Shown here one piece after another: positions 52,128-61,261 of a stretch of 64,000 nt of DNA. The DNA comes from Pseudomonas gessardii. Lineage in GTDB: Bacteria > Pseudomonadota > Gammaproteobacteria > Pseudomonadales > Pseudomonadaceae. Position 1 is the first letter of the stretch; every line of letters begins with the position of its first letter. The position numbers and the translations under genes were made by a program. The notes beneath the pieces are model-generated. The model saw only the letters and a program-made list of their open reading frames with translations, was not told where the DNA came from and ran no database searches. The stretch covers positions 1-64,000 of the forward strand of contig NZ_MNPU01000024.1 of NCBI RefSeq assembly GCF_001983165.1. The letters are read 5' to 3'.

Positions 52128-53222
52128 TTGCCAATTTCTTTATTTCGCAAAGCCTTGCTGGTAGGGGCGGGTCTCACGTTGGCAGTCAGCGTGCAGGCGG
52201 CTTCGACTGTGCATGTTTATAACTGGTCGGACTATATCGGCCCCGAGACCCTGGCCAACTTTGAAAAGGCCACCGGCATCAAGCCGGTCTATGACGTGTT
52301 CGATTCCAACGAAACCCTGGAAGGCAAATTACTGGCCGGGCGCACCGGGTATGACGTGGTGGTGCCGTCCAACCACTTCCTGGGCAAGCAGATCAAGGCG
52401 GGCGCGTTCCAGAAGATCGACAAGGCGCAGTTGAGCAACTACGCCAACCTCGACCCGGCGCTGCTCAAGCGCCTGGAAAAGAACGACCCGGGTAACCAAT
52501 ACGCCGTGCCCTACCTGTGGGGCACCAACGGCATTGGCTACAACGTCGATAAAGTCAAAGAAGTGCTGGGTGTCGACAAGATCGACTCCTGGGCCGTGCT
52601 GTTCGAGCCGGAAAACATGAAAAAGCTGGCCAGTTGCGGCGTGTCCTTCATGGACTCGGCCGATGAAATGCTGCCGGCGGTGCTCAACTACATGGGCCTG
52701 GACCCCAACAGCACCAACCCGGCCGACTACAAGAAGGCCGAGGAAAAGCTCCTGAAAGTGCGTCCCTATGTGACCTACTTCCACTCTTCCAAATACATCT
52801 CGGACCTGGCCAACGGCAATATCTGCGTGGCCGCCGGGTTCTCCGGCGATGTGTTCCAGGCCAAGGCCCGTGCAGCCGAGGCGGGCAAGGGTGTGAATAT
52901 CGCCTACGCGATTCCGAAAGAAGGCGGCAACCTGTGGTTTGACGTGCTGGCGATCCCCAAGGACTCGACCAACGTCAAGGAGGCCCACGCCTTCATCAAC
53001 TATTTACTGCAACCTGAAGTGATCGCTCAGGTCAGTGATTATGTCGGCTACGCCAACCCTAACCCAGGGGCGGACACGCTGATGGAGCAATCGATACGCA
53101 CTGACGAAGCGGTTTATCCACCGCAGGCGGTTCTCGATCGGACGTTTGTCAACGTCGAGCTACCCCCGAAAGTGCAACGCTTGATGACCCGCAGCTGGAC
53201 CAAGGTCAAGACGGGCAAGTAA
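52128..53222 (+). CDS. spuE: SpuE, spermidine-type polyamine-binding protein
   Basis: 364 residues, paralogue of SpuD. Signal peptide (1-23) and mature start ASTVHVYNWSDYIGPETLAN; VRPYVTYFHSSKYISDLANG is shared with SpuD. In PAO1, SpuE prefers spermidine; its specificity here is inferred from position. The start is TTG at 52128, preceded by AAGAGGA. Confidence 0.92.
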   Translation: MPISLFRKALLVGAGLTLAVSVQAASTVHVYNWSDYIGPETLANFEKATGIKPVYDVFDSNETLEGKLLAGRTGYDVVVPSNHFLGKQIKAGAFQKIDKAQLSNYANLDPALLKRLEKNDPGNQYAVPYLWGTNGIGYNVDKVKEVLGVDKIDSWAVLFEPENMKKLASCGVSFMDSADEMLPAVLNYMGLDPNSTNPADYKKAEEKLLKVRPYVTYFHSSKYISDLANGNICVAAGFSGDVFQAKARAAEAGKGVNIAYAIPKEGGNLWFDVLAIPKDSTNVKEAHAFINYLLQPEVIAQVSDYVGYANPNPGADTLMEQSIRTDEAVYPPQAVLDRTFVNVELPPKVQRLMTRSWTKVKTGK

Positions 53223-53289
53223 GGCTCACACTATCTAAGGTTCGTTCGTATTGGACGTTCTGCACTCTTTTTTTCTGGGAGTTTCGTAA

Positions 53290-54432
53290 ATGGCAGTTGC
53301 CTCCGGCGCCTATAAGAAAGCCCTCGAGGGCGACCAGACACCGAAAAAGGTGTTGGTCAAAATCGACCGGGTCACGAAGAAGTTCGACGAGACGATTGCC
53401 GTGGACGATGTGTCCCTGGAAATCAAGAAAGGCGAGATCTTCGCCTTGCTCGGCGGATCGGGTTCGGGCAAGTCCACCTTGCTGCGCATGCTCGCAGGTT
53501 TCGAGCGCCCGACCGAAGGGCGGATTTTCCTCGACGGTGTGGATATCACCGACATGCCGCCCTACGAGCGGCCGATCAACATGATGTTCCAGTCCTACGC
53601 CTTGTTCCCCCATATGACCGTGGCGCAGAACATCGCCTTCGGCCTGCAGCAGGACAAGATCCCCAAGGCCGAAGTCGAGGCCCGCGTGGCCGAGATGCTC
53701 AAGCTGGTACAGATGAGCCAGTACGCCAAGCGCAAGCCGCACCAGTTGTCTGGCGGCCAGCGTCAGCGGGTGGCCCTGGCCCGTTCCCTGGCCAAGCGCC
53801 CGAAACTGCTGCTGCTCGATGAGCCGATGGGCGCCCTGGACAAGAAGCTGCGCTCGCAGATGCAGCTGGAACTGGTGGAGATCATCGAGCGCGTCGGCGT
53901 GACCTGCGTGATGGTGACCCACGACCAGGAAGAGGCCATGACCATGGCCGAGCGCATCGCGATCATGCACCTGGGCTGGATCGCGCAGATCGGCAGCCCG
54001 ATCGATATCTACGAAACCCCCACCAGCCGCCTGGTGTGCGAGTTCATCGGCAACGTCAACATCTTCGACACCGTGGTGGTGGATGACGCTGAAGGCCACG
54101 CGGTGCTCAAGTGCGCCGACCTGGACCGCGATATCTACGTGGGCTATGGCATCGCCACGTCGGTGGAAGACAAGTCGGTGACCTACGCCATCCGCCCGGA
54201 AAAACTGCTGGTCACCACCGAAATGCCGACCTGCGAGCACAACTGGTCCAGCGGCAAGGTGCATGACATTGCCTACCTGGGCGGCCACTCGGTGTTCTAC
54301 GTCGAGCTGCCGAGCGGCAAGCTGGTGCAGTCCTTCGTCGCCAACGCCGAACGCCGTGGCGCGCGGCCGACCTGGGGTGACCAGGTCTACGTGTGGTGGG
54401 AAGACGACAGCGGCGTGGTACTTCGCTCATGA
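53290..54432 (+). CDS. spuF: SpuF, polyamine ABC transporter ATPase (PotG-like)
   Basis: 380 residues. Walker A GGSGSGKST, Q-loop FQSYALFPHMTVAQN, signature LSGGQRQRVALARSLAKRPK, Walker B LLLLDEPMGALDKKL, switch VTHDQEEAMTMAERI. The C-terminal TOBE-type regulatory domain follows (IRPEKLLVTTEMPTC). Drives the SpuGH permease. Its stop overlaps the spuG start. Confidence 0.95.
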   Translation: MAVASGAYKKALEGDQTPKKVLVKIDRVTKKFDETIAVDDVSLEIKKGEIFALLGGSGSGKSTLLRMLAGFERPTEGRIFLDGVDITDMPPYERPINMMFQSYALFPHMTVAQNIAFGLQQDKIPKAEVEARVAEMLKLVQMSQYAKRKPHQLSGGQRQRVALARSLAKRPKLLLLDEPMGALDKKLRSQMQLELVEIIERVGVTCVMVTHDQEEAMTMAERIAIMHLGWIAQIGSPIDIYETPTSRLVCEFIGNVNIFDTVVVDDAEGHAVLKCADLDRDIYVGYGIATSVEDKSVTYAIRPEKLLVTTEMPTCEHNWSSGKVHDIAYLGGHSVFYVELPSGKLVQSFVANAERRGARPTWGDQVYVWWEDDSGVVLRS

Positions 54433-55349
54433 ACATAAAGAAATTCAAACGGCGATTGCACCGAATAATTCCCAGCGGCAAGCAGGTGGTCATCGGGATT
54501 CCGTTCCTGTGGCTGTTCCTGTTCTTCATGCTGCCGTTCTTCATTGTCCTGAAGATCAGCTTTGCCGAAGCCGACGTGGCGATCCCGCCCTACACCGAGA
54601 TCTACACCTACATCGAGCAGAAGCTGGAGGTGGTGCTCAACCTGGCCAACTACAGCCTGCTGGCCGGCGACGAACTGTACATCGCCGCTTACCTGGGCTC
54701 GCTGAAGATGGCATTTTTCAGCACGGCCTTGTGCCTGCTGATCGGCTACCCGATGGCCTACGCCATCGCCAGTGCGCGCAAAGAGATGCAGACCGTGCTG
54801 GTGCTGCTGATCATGATGCCGACCTGGACCGCGATCCTGATCCGCGTGTATGCGTGGATGGGCATCCTCAGCAACAACGGCTTGCTCAATGGCTTCCTGA
54901 TGTCCATGGGCCTGATCAACGAACCGTTGCAGATCCTCAACACCAATATCGCGGTGTATATCGGCGTGGTCTATTCGTACCTGCCGTTCATGATCCTGCC
55001 GCTGTATGCCAACCTGGTCAAACATGACCAGAGCCTGCTGGAAGCCGCGTCGGACCTGGGTTCGAGCACCTTCAACAGCTTCTGGAAAATCACCGTGCCG
55101 TTGTCCAAGAACGGCATCATTGCCGGCTGCATGCTGGTATTCATCCCGGTGGTGGGCGAGTTCGTGATCCCGGAACTGCTGGGCGGCCCGGAAACCCTGA
55201 TGATCGGTAAAGTGTTGTGGCAAGAATTCTTCAACAACCGTGACTGGCCGGTGGCTTCCGCCCTGGCGGTGGTGATGCTGGCGATCCTGATCGTGCCGAT
55301 CATTCTGTTTAACCGCAGCCAAGCCAAAGAGATGGAGGGCAAGGTATGA
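54429..55349 (+). CDS. spuG: SpuG, polyamine ABC permease (PotH-like)
   Basis: 306 residues with about six membrane segments. The EAA motif is LLEAASDLGSSTFNSFWKIT and the N-terminal cytoplasmic stretch is MNIKKFKRRLHRIIPSGKQV. Forms one half of the membrane channel with SpuH. The ATG at 54429 overlaps spuF by four bases; the earlier in-frame start is not used. Confidence 0.94.
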   Translation: MNIKKFKRRLHRIIPSGKQVVIGIPFLWLFLFFMLPFFIVLKISFAEADVAIPPYTEIYTYIEQKLEVVLNLANYSLLAGDELYIAAYLGSLKMAFFSTALCLLIGYPMAYAIASARKEMQTVLVLLIMMPTWTAILIRVYAWMGILSNNGLLNGFLMSMGLINEPLQILNTNIAVYIGVVYSYLPFMILPLYANLVKHDQSLLEAASDLGSSTFNSFWKITVPLSKNGIIAGCMLVFIPVVGEFVIPELLGGPETLMIGKVLWQEFFNNRDWPVASALAVVMLAILIVPIILFNRSQAKEMEGKV

Positions 55350-56230
55350 AGCGCTTCAGTTTCTCCAGCTTCATGCTGGTAGCCGGGTTGTTGTTCATCT
55401 ACCTGCCGATGCTGATCCTGGTGATCTATTCGTTCAACGAATCGAAACTGGTGACGGTGTGGGGCGGCTGGTCGATCAAGTGGTACGTGGGCCTGTTGGA
55501 CAACACCCAGTTGATGGGCTCGGTGGCGCGTTCCCTGGAAATCGCCTGCTACACGGCGGTGGCCGCGGTGGCGCTGGGCACATTGGCCGCGTTCGTGCTG
55601 ACCCGTATCAGCCAGTTCAAGGGCCGCACGCTGTTCGGCGGCCTGGTGACCGCGCCACTGGTCATGCCCGAAGTGATCACCGGTCTGTCGCTGTTGCTGC
55701 TGTTCGTGGCCATGGCGCAGATGATCGGCTGGCCCCAGGAGCGTGGCATCGTCACCATCTGGATCGCTCACACCACGTTCTGTGCGGCGTATGTGGCGGT
55801 GGTGGTGTCGGCGCGCCTGCGGGAGCTGGACCTGTCGATCGAAGAAGCGGCCATGGACCTGGGGGCGCGGCCGTGGAAGGTGTTCTTCCTGATCACCATC
55901 CCGATGATCGCGCCTTCGCTGGCGGCGGGCGGCATGATGTCGTTCGCGCTGTCCCTGGATGACCTGGTACTGGCCAGCTTCGTCTCGGGCCCGGGCTCGA
56001 CCACCTTGCCGATGGAAGTGTTCTCGGCGGTGCGCCTTGGGGTCAAGCCTGAGATCAACGCCGTGGCCAGCCTGATCCTGTTGGCGGTGTCGCTGGTGAC
56101 CTTTTTGGTGTGGTTCTTCAGCCGCCGTGCTGAAGAGCGACGCAAGAAGGCGATCCAGCAAGCGATTGAAGAAGCCGCGGCAGATGGCTGGAAGCAGCCG
56201 GATGTACGCCGGGCGCCAGCACCGGTCTAA
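55346..56230 (+). CDS. spuH: SpuH, polyamine ABC permease (PotI-like)
   Basis: 294 residues with about six membrane segments and an EAA loop (IEEAAMDLGARPWKVFFLIT). Last gene of the spu operon, overlapping spuG by four bases. Its C-terminal APAPV plus stop is duplicated three more times downstream in the tandem array. This copy is the gene's own end. Confidence 0.94.
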   Translation: MKRFSFSSFMLVAGLLFIYLPMLILVIYSFNESKLVTVWGGWSIKWYVGLLDNTQLMGSVARSLEIACYTAVAAVALGTLAAFVLTRISQFKGRTLFGGLVTAPLVMPEVITGLSLLLLFVAMAQMIGWPQERGIVTIWIAHTTFCAAYVAVVVSARLRELDLSIEEAAMDLGARPWKVFFLITIPMIAPSLAAGGMMSFALSLDDLVLASFVSGPGSTTLPMEVFSAVRLGVKPEINAVASLILLAVSLVTFLVWFFSRRAEERRKKAIQQAIEEAAADGWKQPDVRRAPAPV

Positions 56231-56761
56231 GACCGATCGCTCCCACGCTCCGCGTGGGAGTGTCTCCTGTGACGCTCTGCGTCACGCTGTGGACGCGGAG
56301 CATCCAGGGCTGCATTCCCACGCAGAGCGTGGGAACGATCTTATGTACGTGCCAGCACCGGTCTAAGACTGATCGCTCCCATGCTCCGCGTGGTAGCGCC
56401 TCCTGTGACGCTCTGCGTCACGCTGTGGACGCGGAGCGTCCAGGGCTGCATTCCCACGCAGAGCGTGGGAACGATCTTACGATCTTATGTACGCACCAGC
56501 GCCGGTCTAAGACTGATCGCTCCCACGCTCCGCGTGGTAGCGCCTCCTGTGACGCTCTGCGTCACGCTGTGGACGCGGGGCGTCCTGGGCTGCATTCCCA
56601 CGCAGAGCGTGGGAACGATCTTATGTACGAACCAGCACCGGTCTAAGACTGATCGCTCCCACGCTCCGCGTGGTAGCGCCTCCTGTGACGCTCTGCGTCA
56701 CGCTGTGGACGCGGAGCGTCCAGGGCTGCATTCCCACGCAGAGCGTGGGAACGATCTTATC
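56224..56761. repeat. Four-unit tandem array of a palindromic repeat joined to the spuH tail
   Basis: Units start at GGTCTAAG: 56224, 56360, 56504 and 56640, with lengths 136, 144 and 136, then a last one of about 122. Each unit holds the GATCGTTCCCACGC-family palindrome (ends GATCGCTCCCACGC and GCGTGGGAACGATC). Units 1-3 end with a near copy of the last spuH bases (TGTACG, two to four variable bases, then CCAGCACCGGTCTAAG). Unit 2 has an 8-base internal duplication (CGATCTTA). Reading frames inside it resemble the DUF1534-type translated repeats and are not treated as genes. No other feature lies between 56231 and 56796. Confidence 0.92.
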
Positions 56762-56796
56762 AGTGGTTGCGTGACGCCAGCGCCCGGCGTTTCAGC

Positions 56797-57150
56797 TCAA
56801 CTTTGCGGCGCTGGTTTGAGTGTGTCGTAGGCTTCCAGCGCGCGCAGCGAGTAGATGTAGGCGGCGCCGGCATTCAACGAGATCGCGGTGGCAAGCGTCG
56901 CGGCGATTTCTTCGCGGGTGGCGCCGGCCTTGATCGCGGCGTCGGCATGCACGCCAATGCAGCCGTCGCAACGGGTGGTGATGGCCACGGCAATCGCGAT
57001 CAGTTCGCGGGTCTTGGCATCCAGGACGTTGTTTTCCTCGGCAGCCTCGCCCAGCGCCATGTAGGCTTTGACCATCTTCGGGTTGCTCTTGCCCAGTGCG
57101 CCAAAGGCGTTCTTCACGGTGGGCAGCAAGTCGGGCCAGTTATTGAACAT
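56797..57150 (-). CDS. Carboxymuconolactone decarboxylase / AhpD-like protein
   Basis: 117 residues. The AhpD-type redox motif CDGCIGVHADAAI gives C61, C64 and H68. The rest is all-helical (ELIAIAVAITTR, GATREEIAATLATAISLNAG). Small CMD proteins act as peroxiredoxin partners or decarboxylases; the CXXC-H motif suggests a thiol-disulfide role. Divergent from the AraC-type gene 99 bases away, which probably controls it. Start at 57150 (MFNNWPDLL). Confidence 0.88.
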   Translation of the reverse strand: MFNNWPDLLPTVKNAFGALGKSNPKMVKAYMALGEAAEENNVLDAKTRELIAIAVAITTRCDGCIGVHADAAIKAGATREEIAATLATAISLNAGAAYIYSLRALEAYDTLKPAPQS

Positions 57151-57249
57151 TGCGTTGACTCCTGAACGGGTTGGGTGTGAAGCCAGTGTGTGCCGTTCGG
57201 ATTTGGCGGTATTGTTCGATCCGCTCATCTTTTTGACCGATATTCGCAA

Positions 57250-58155
57250 ATGAACGCTATCGACACGCTGATCACATTGGCCAACCTGCGCGGCCGCCTT
57301 GACGTGCGCTGCCAGTTCCAGGGCGACTGGGCCCTGGACCATGCGCCCGAATCGCTGGGGGTGGCGCCGTATCATATTGTCGTACGGGGGACCTGCCACG
57401 CCGAGCTTTCGGGTGGGCAGCAGGTGACGCTGGCAGAAGGCGATATCCTGTTGATGCCCGGCGGTGCGACCCATCTGCTGCGCAGCCAGGGCGCGCAGAC
57501 CCCGCCGAGGCTGCCCACGGTGATCGACAGCGGGGTACTGAAGGTGCATCGCTTGGGCGGTGATCAGCCGGAGGTGGAGATGCTCTGTGGCGCCTTTCAC
57601 TACAACCGCCAGTCGTTGCTGTTTGCGGCCTTGCCCGAGTACCTGGTGGTGTCCAGCCGACAATGGCCGGCCGATGGGCAACTGGCGGCACTGATTGCGC
57701 TGATGCGCAGTGAGGCTGACGGTGAGCGGCTGGGCGCGCGGTCGTTTATTGATGCCCTGTCGGTGGCGCTGTTCACCTTGCTGGTGCGCACCTGGTTGGC
57801 GCAACAGGCGCCGCTGGCCGGCACCTTTGCCTTGCTCACCGACAAACGCCTGGGCCGCGCCTGGCAGGCGATGCTGGCCGAGCCCGGGCATGACTGGACC
57901 ATCGACAGCCTGGCGGGGGCTGCATCGATGTCCCGCGCCACGTTCATGCGCGCATTTGTCAAAGTGGCCGGCGTGTCGCCGTGGGTGCTGCTGACCCAGT
58001 TGCGCATGGAGCTGGCGTTCAACCTGCTGCAGCAGTCACGGCTGAGCCTGACGGATATTGCGGCCCGGGTGGGTTACCAGTCCCAGGCGGCGTTCAGCAA
58101 GAAATTCAAGGAGGCATATGGCCAAGCGCCCGGTCGAATGCGCAACGCAGATTAA
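57250..58155 (+). CDS. AraC-family regulator with cupin domain
   Basis: 301 residues. The N-terminal cupin-like ligand domain (LAEGDILLMPGGATHLLRSQ) precedes the C-terminal double helix-turn-helix (WTIDSLAGAASMSRATFMRA, LSLTDIAARVGYQSQAAFSK). The layout matches regulators often divergent from AhpD-like or oxidoreductase genes. The start ATG at 57250 is next to the 5' end of the divergent AhpD-like gene. Effector unknown. Confidence 0.9.
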   Translation: MNAIDTLITLANLRGRLDVRCQFQGDWALDHAPESLGVAPYHIVVRGTCHAELSGGQQVTLAEGDILLMPGGATHLLRSQGAQTPPRLPTVIDSGVLKVHRLGGDQPEVEMLCGAFHYNRQSLLFAALPEYLVVSSRQWPADGQLAALIALMRSEADGERLGARSFIDALSVALFTLLVRTWLAQQAPLAGTFALLTDKRLGRAWQAMLAEPGHDWTIDSLAGAASMSRATFMRAFVKVAGVSPWVLLTQLRMELAFNLLQQSRLSLTDIAARVGYQSQAAFSKKFKEAYGQAPGRMRNAD

Positions 58156-58181
58156 AACTGTGGGCTTGTGTGGGTGTTTCT

Positions 58182-60548
58182 TCAGGGCTGTTGTGGGCGG
58201 GCCGGCAACAACTTGAGGGTGCCGCGAGTATTGGCCTGGACCTCTTCTTCATCAAAATGCGCCTGCTCGTACCCGCCCTCGATATACGTCTGGGCCTGGT
58301 CGGCATAGTGCTTGTCGAACGGCACGCCGCTTTGGCCGACCGGGTTGATGGTCAGGGCGTGGGCGGCGTCGGCGAAGTCGACCAGGCGTCGGGTGGACGG
58401 GCCGTAGGTCACCGGCCATGGCGCCGGGCCGATCACCGCTGACAGGTTGTTCGGCACTTCGTGGCTGCCAGGGGCGGCGAAGGGGCCGACATTGACGATG
58501 CGGTCCAGCGGCTGCTGGATGCCCAGCGGGTGGCCGTGGGTCAGGGTATGGGCCTTGCCCCACTGCCACTGCGCCGGATCAGCGCCGAAGGTGGTTTTCA
58601 GATGGGCCAGGCTCTTGTCCCAGGCGCGCTTGAGCGTCTCGGCGCGCTGGCCGTTCCACCACGGCGAATCCGCCGTAGCAGCCAGGCGCGGCAAGGCCGC
58701 GTCGACGACACGGGTGGTGATCAGGGTCTTGAACATCTCGTCGCCCAGCTTGGGGCGAAAGGCTGCGTCGGCCAGGTCGTACAACAGTTGGTTGAACAGC
58801 GTGGCCGGGATCGACTCTACCGGGTAGTCACCTTTCCACGCGGCCAGTTGCTCCAGCAACTTGAGTTCGGCGGGGTCCTTGACCACCTCGCGCAGCACCG
58901 GCAACAGCGGCGCCAGCAGGCGGGGCCCGTAGGCGGTGGTGGTGCCCAGTTGCACGGCCTGGCTGTTGTCCAGGTCCCATTTGACCTGGTTGTCGCTCAA
59001 TTGCGCGTTCAACTGTTGGCCGCGGTCCGCCAGGTTGTAATAGCCGGGGATCGGCATGCCCGTGGGCGACACCGGCTGGGCATTGGCCGAGACCACGTAG
59101 CCACGGGTGGGGTTTTCTTCCTGGGGGTTGGCGCTGAACGGGTAGAAGCCCAGCTTGTCGGCCTGGGCCGTACTGCCGTCGAGGATAAACCCGGGGTTGG
59201 CCCCGGCCGGGCGGATCGGCAGTTGCGCCGCCGCCCACCAGCCGATATCGCCCCGGGCATTGGCCCACACAATATTCAGCCCCGGCGCATGCACCTTGGC
59301 CACCGCCATGCGCGCCTTGGCCAGGGTGTCGGCGCGATTGAGCTGGTAGAAACCCTCGAGGATCGGGTTTTCGGTGTCGAGGAAGGCCCACCACATGGCA
59401 ATCGGCGTGGTGCCGGCATGGGCGCCCAGCACGTCGTTGATGATCGGGCCGTGGGGCGACTGGCGCAGGGTCAGCGTTACCGGGGCCTGGCCCTTGACCG
59501 CGATCTGTTGTTCGCTGGTGGTCATGTCGACCCACTGGTCGTGGTAGCGCACCTGGTTGGGGTTGTCCGGGTTGACCTGCTCGGCGATCAGGTCGAGGTC
59601 ATCGTTCTGGAACATCGTCAGGCTCCAGCCAAACGCCTTGTTGTGGCCCAGGAACGCCACCGGCACCAGGGCGTTGTGATAACCGTAGAGTTCAAAGCCG
59701 GGCGCCGACAGATGCGCCTCGTACCACACCGACGGCACCGAGAACCGGATATGCGGGTCGCCCGCCAGCAACGGCTTGCCGCTTTTGGTGCGGTTGCCGC
59801 TGATGGCCCAGGCGTTGCTGCCCTCGAACTGCGGCAGGCCGTTGTCGGCCAGGGCCTGCTCGCTGAGGCGGGCGATGGCACTCAGGCCTTGCCAGTCGGC
59901 GGCGGCCAGGCCCAGGTCGCCGTTGGGCTTCCAGTCGAGGTCAAATACTTGCAGGTAGTCGCTGCCCAGTTGGTCGCGCACGTAGGTCAACAAAGGCTCT
60001 GTACGAAAAGCTGCGGCAAAGCTGTAGGCCAGGTAGCCGGCGATGCTGACGGTGTCGGCCGCGGTGAACGGCCGCTTGGGGATGCCCAGCACGTCGAACT
60101 CCATGGGGCTGGCGTGGCGGTCCTGATATTGGTTGATCCCGTCCAGATAGGCTTGCAGGGCCTTCCAGTGCGGTGACTGGCGGTCCATCTGCGCCGCATA
60201 GGTGGTGGCGCGCTCGCCGATGCGCAGGCTGCGGAACAGTTTGTCGGTGTCCAGCAACTTGGCGCCCAGCACCTCGGCCAGTTCACCGCGCGCCAGGCGG
60301 CGCATGATTTCCATCTGGAACAGGCGGTCCTGGGCGTGCACATAACCCAGGGCGCGATACAGGTCGGCCTCGTTCTCGGCGCGGATATGCGGCACGCCAC
60401 GGTCGTCGTAGCGCACCGTGACCGAGCCTTGCAGGTTGGCCAACTCTACCGTGCCCTGGCGGGTGGGTTGCTTGCTGTAGACGTACCAGCCAGCCCCGAG
60501 GGCAATCAACACCAGTAGGGCCGCGAGACCCGACAAGACGCGCTTCAT
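58182..60548 (-). CDS. hacB: Acyl-homoserine lactone acylase, HacB/PvdQ-type penicillin amidase
   Basis: 788 residues, Ntn-hydrolase family. Signal anchor (1-22), alpha-subunit region, then the expected autocleavage site before S244 in FEGSNAWAISGN. Further catalytic-type signatures are LLAGDPHIRFSVPSVWYEAH and the asparagine region in WSLTMFQNDDLDL. This family degrades long-chain AHL signals in the periplasm. In PAO1, as I recall, hacB (PA0305) is next to spuH, and here too the gene closely follows the spu block. Start at 60548 has AGGATTGTTC spacing; an upstream TTG is two codons away. Confidence 0.85.
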   Translation of the reverse strand: MKRVLSGLAALLVLIALGAGWYVYSKQPTRQGTVELANLQGSVTVRYDDRGVPHIRAENEADLYRALGYVHAQDRLFQMEIMRRLARGELAEVLGAKLLDTDKLFRSLRIGERATTYAAQMDRQSPHWKALQAYLDGINQYQDRHASPMEFDVLGIPKRPFTAADTVSIAGYLAYSFAAAFRTEPLLTYVRDQLGSDYLQVFDLDWKPNGDLGLAAADWQGLSAIARLSEQALADNGLPQFEGSNAWAISGNRTKSGKPLLAGDPHIRFSVPSVWYEAHLSAPGFELYGYHNALVPVAFLGHNKAFGWSLTMFQNDDLDLIAEQVNPDNPNQVRYHDQWVDMTTSEQQIAVKGQAPVTLTLRQSPHGPIINDVLGAHAGTTPIAMWWAFLDTENPILEGFYQLNRADTLAKARMAVAKVHAPGLNIVWANARGDIGWWAAAQLPIRPAGANPGFILDGSTAQADKLGFYPFSANPQEENPTRGYVVSANAQPVSPTGMPIPGYYNLADRGQQLNAQLSDNQVKWDLDNSQAVQLGTTTAYGPRLLAPLLPVLREVVKDPAELKLLEQLAAWKGDYPVESIPATLFNQLLYDLADAAFRPKLGDEMFKTLITTRVVDAALPRLAATADSPWWNGQRAETLKRAWDKSLAHLKTTFGADPAQWQWGKAHTLTHGHPLGIQQPLDRIVNVGPFAAPGSHEVPNNLSAVIGPAPWPVTYGPSTRRLVDFADAAHALTINPVGQSGVPFDKHYADQAQTYIEGGYEQAHFDEEEVQANTRGTLKLLPARPQQP

Positions 60549-60574
60549 GAACAATCCTTTTTATTCGAGTAGGG

Positions 60575-61150
60575 CTATGAACCTTCCGGCCAAGAACAAT
60601 AGCAGCCCACCGCCAGGGTGTGGGTCGCGTTCACCGCTCGACCGCCCTTGAGCGCCTGCAGGATCGGTTCGATAAAGCTGTTGCTCGAATTACAGGTCAG
60701 GCCCTCGCTGTACGGGCCGAAATACGCCAGTTTGCCATGGCGATCCCAGATCCCCACTGCCGGGCTGGCGGGCAGTTGGTCGGCACCGGGCAGGCTGGTG
60801 AGGATTTTCATCGTGCCCAGGGTCGCGGGCAGTTGGCCGTGGCTGCCGGCTTTTTGCAGGGCGTAGAACTCCACGCCCTGGGGCGCGTATTGCTCGATCA
60901 GTTCACTCAGGTGCTGCTGGTTGCCGACATTGCACGGGCAGGCCGGGTCCCAGAAGTGCACCAGGCGGATCGGCCCGGGCCCGGCGAGGTCGTCGGGCAG
61001 GCGCAGCAGGTCCCCGGAAAACACCGCCGTATGTTCGCTGAAAGCCCGCAGGTAGCGGCCCTGGAACCAGTCATACGCGGCCCACAGCACGGCGGCGCAG
61101 ATCAGCAGGATCAGGCTGGCGAACAGGGCGGTGCGGTAGGGTTTTCGCAT
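60575..61150 (-). CDS. Thioredoxin-like membrane-anchored protein (DUF6436 type)
   Basis: 191 residues. One N-terminal membrane segment (TALFASLILLICAAVLWAAY), then a thioredoxin-like domain with VHFWDPACPCNVGNQQHL. The active-site-like motif is CPC (C71, C73) rather than the usual CXXC. The rest includes SLPGADQLPASPAVGIWD and a C-terminal CYCSW tail. It faces the periplasm. It lies 26 bases upstream of hacB on the same strand and may be co-transcribed with it. A redox or disulfide-handling role is plausible only. Confidence 0.7.
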   Translation of the reverse strand: MRKPYRTALFASLILLICAAVLWAAYDWFQGRYLRAFSEHTAVFSGDLLRLPDDLAGPGPIRLVHFWDPACPCNVGNQQHLSELIEQYAPQGVEFYALQKAGSHGQLPATLGTMKILTSLPGADQLPASPAVGIWDRHGKLAYFGPYSEGLTCNSSNSFIEPILQALKGGRAVNATHTLAVGCYCSWPEGS

Positions 61151-61261
61151 TCAGAACCATCCTCGAAGGTGGCGTAGCTTGCCATGCTTGCCCTGACAGA
61201 TGAATATCGCGACTCGATATTCATCTGTTCAAGGCTGTGAAGCCTGAGTCTGGAAGTGTTT

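Noticed and set aside
56224..56761. The tandem array considered as a CRISPR
   Set aside because: Units are about 136 bases and nearly identical, with no unique spacers and no cas genes.
56127..56830. Open frames encoding SHAERGND-rich proteins in the tandem array
   Set aside because: They are translated copies of the palindromic repeat (DUF1534-like artefacts); each unit gives the same product fragments.
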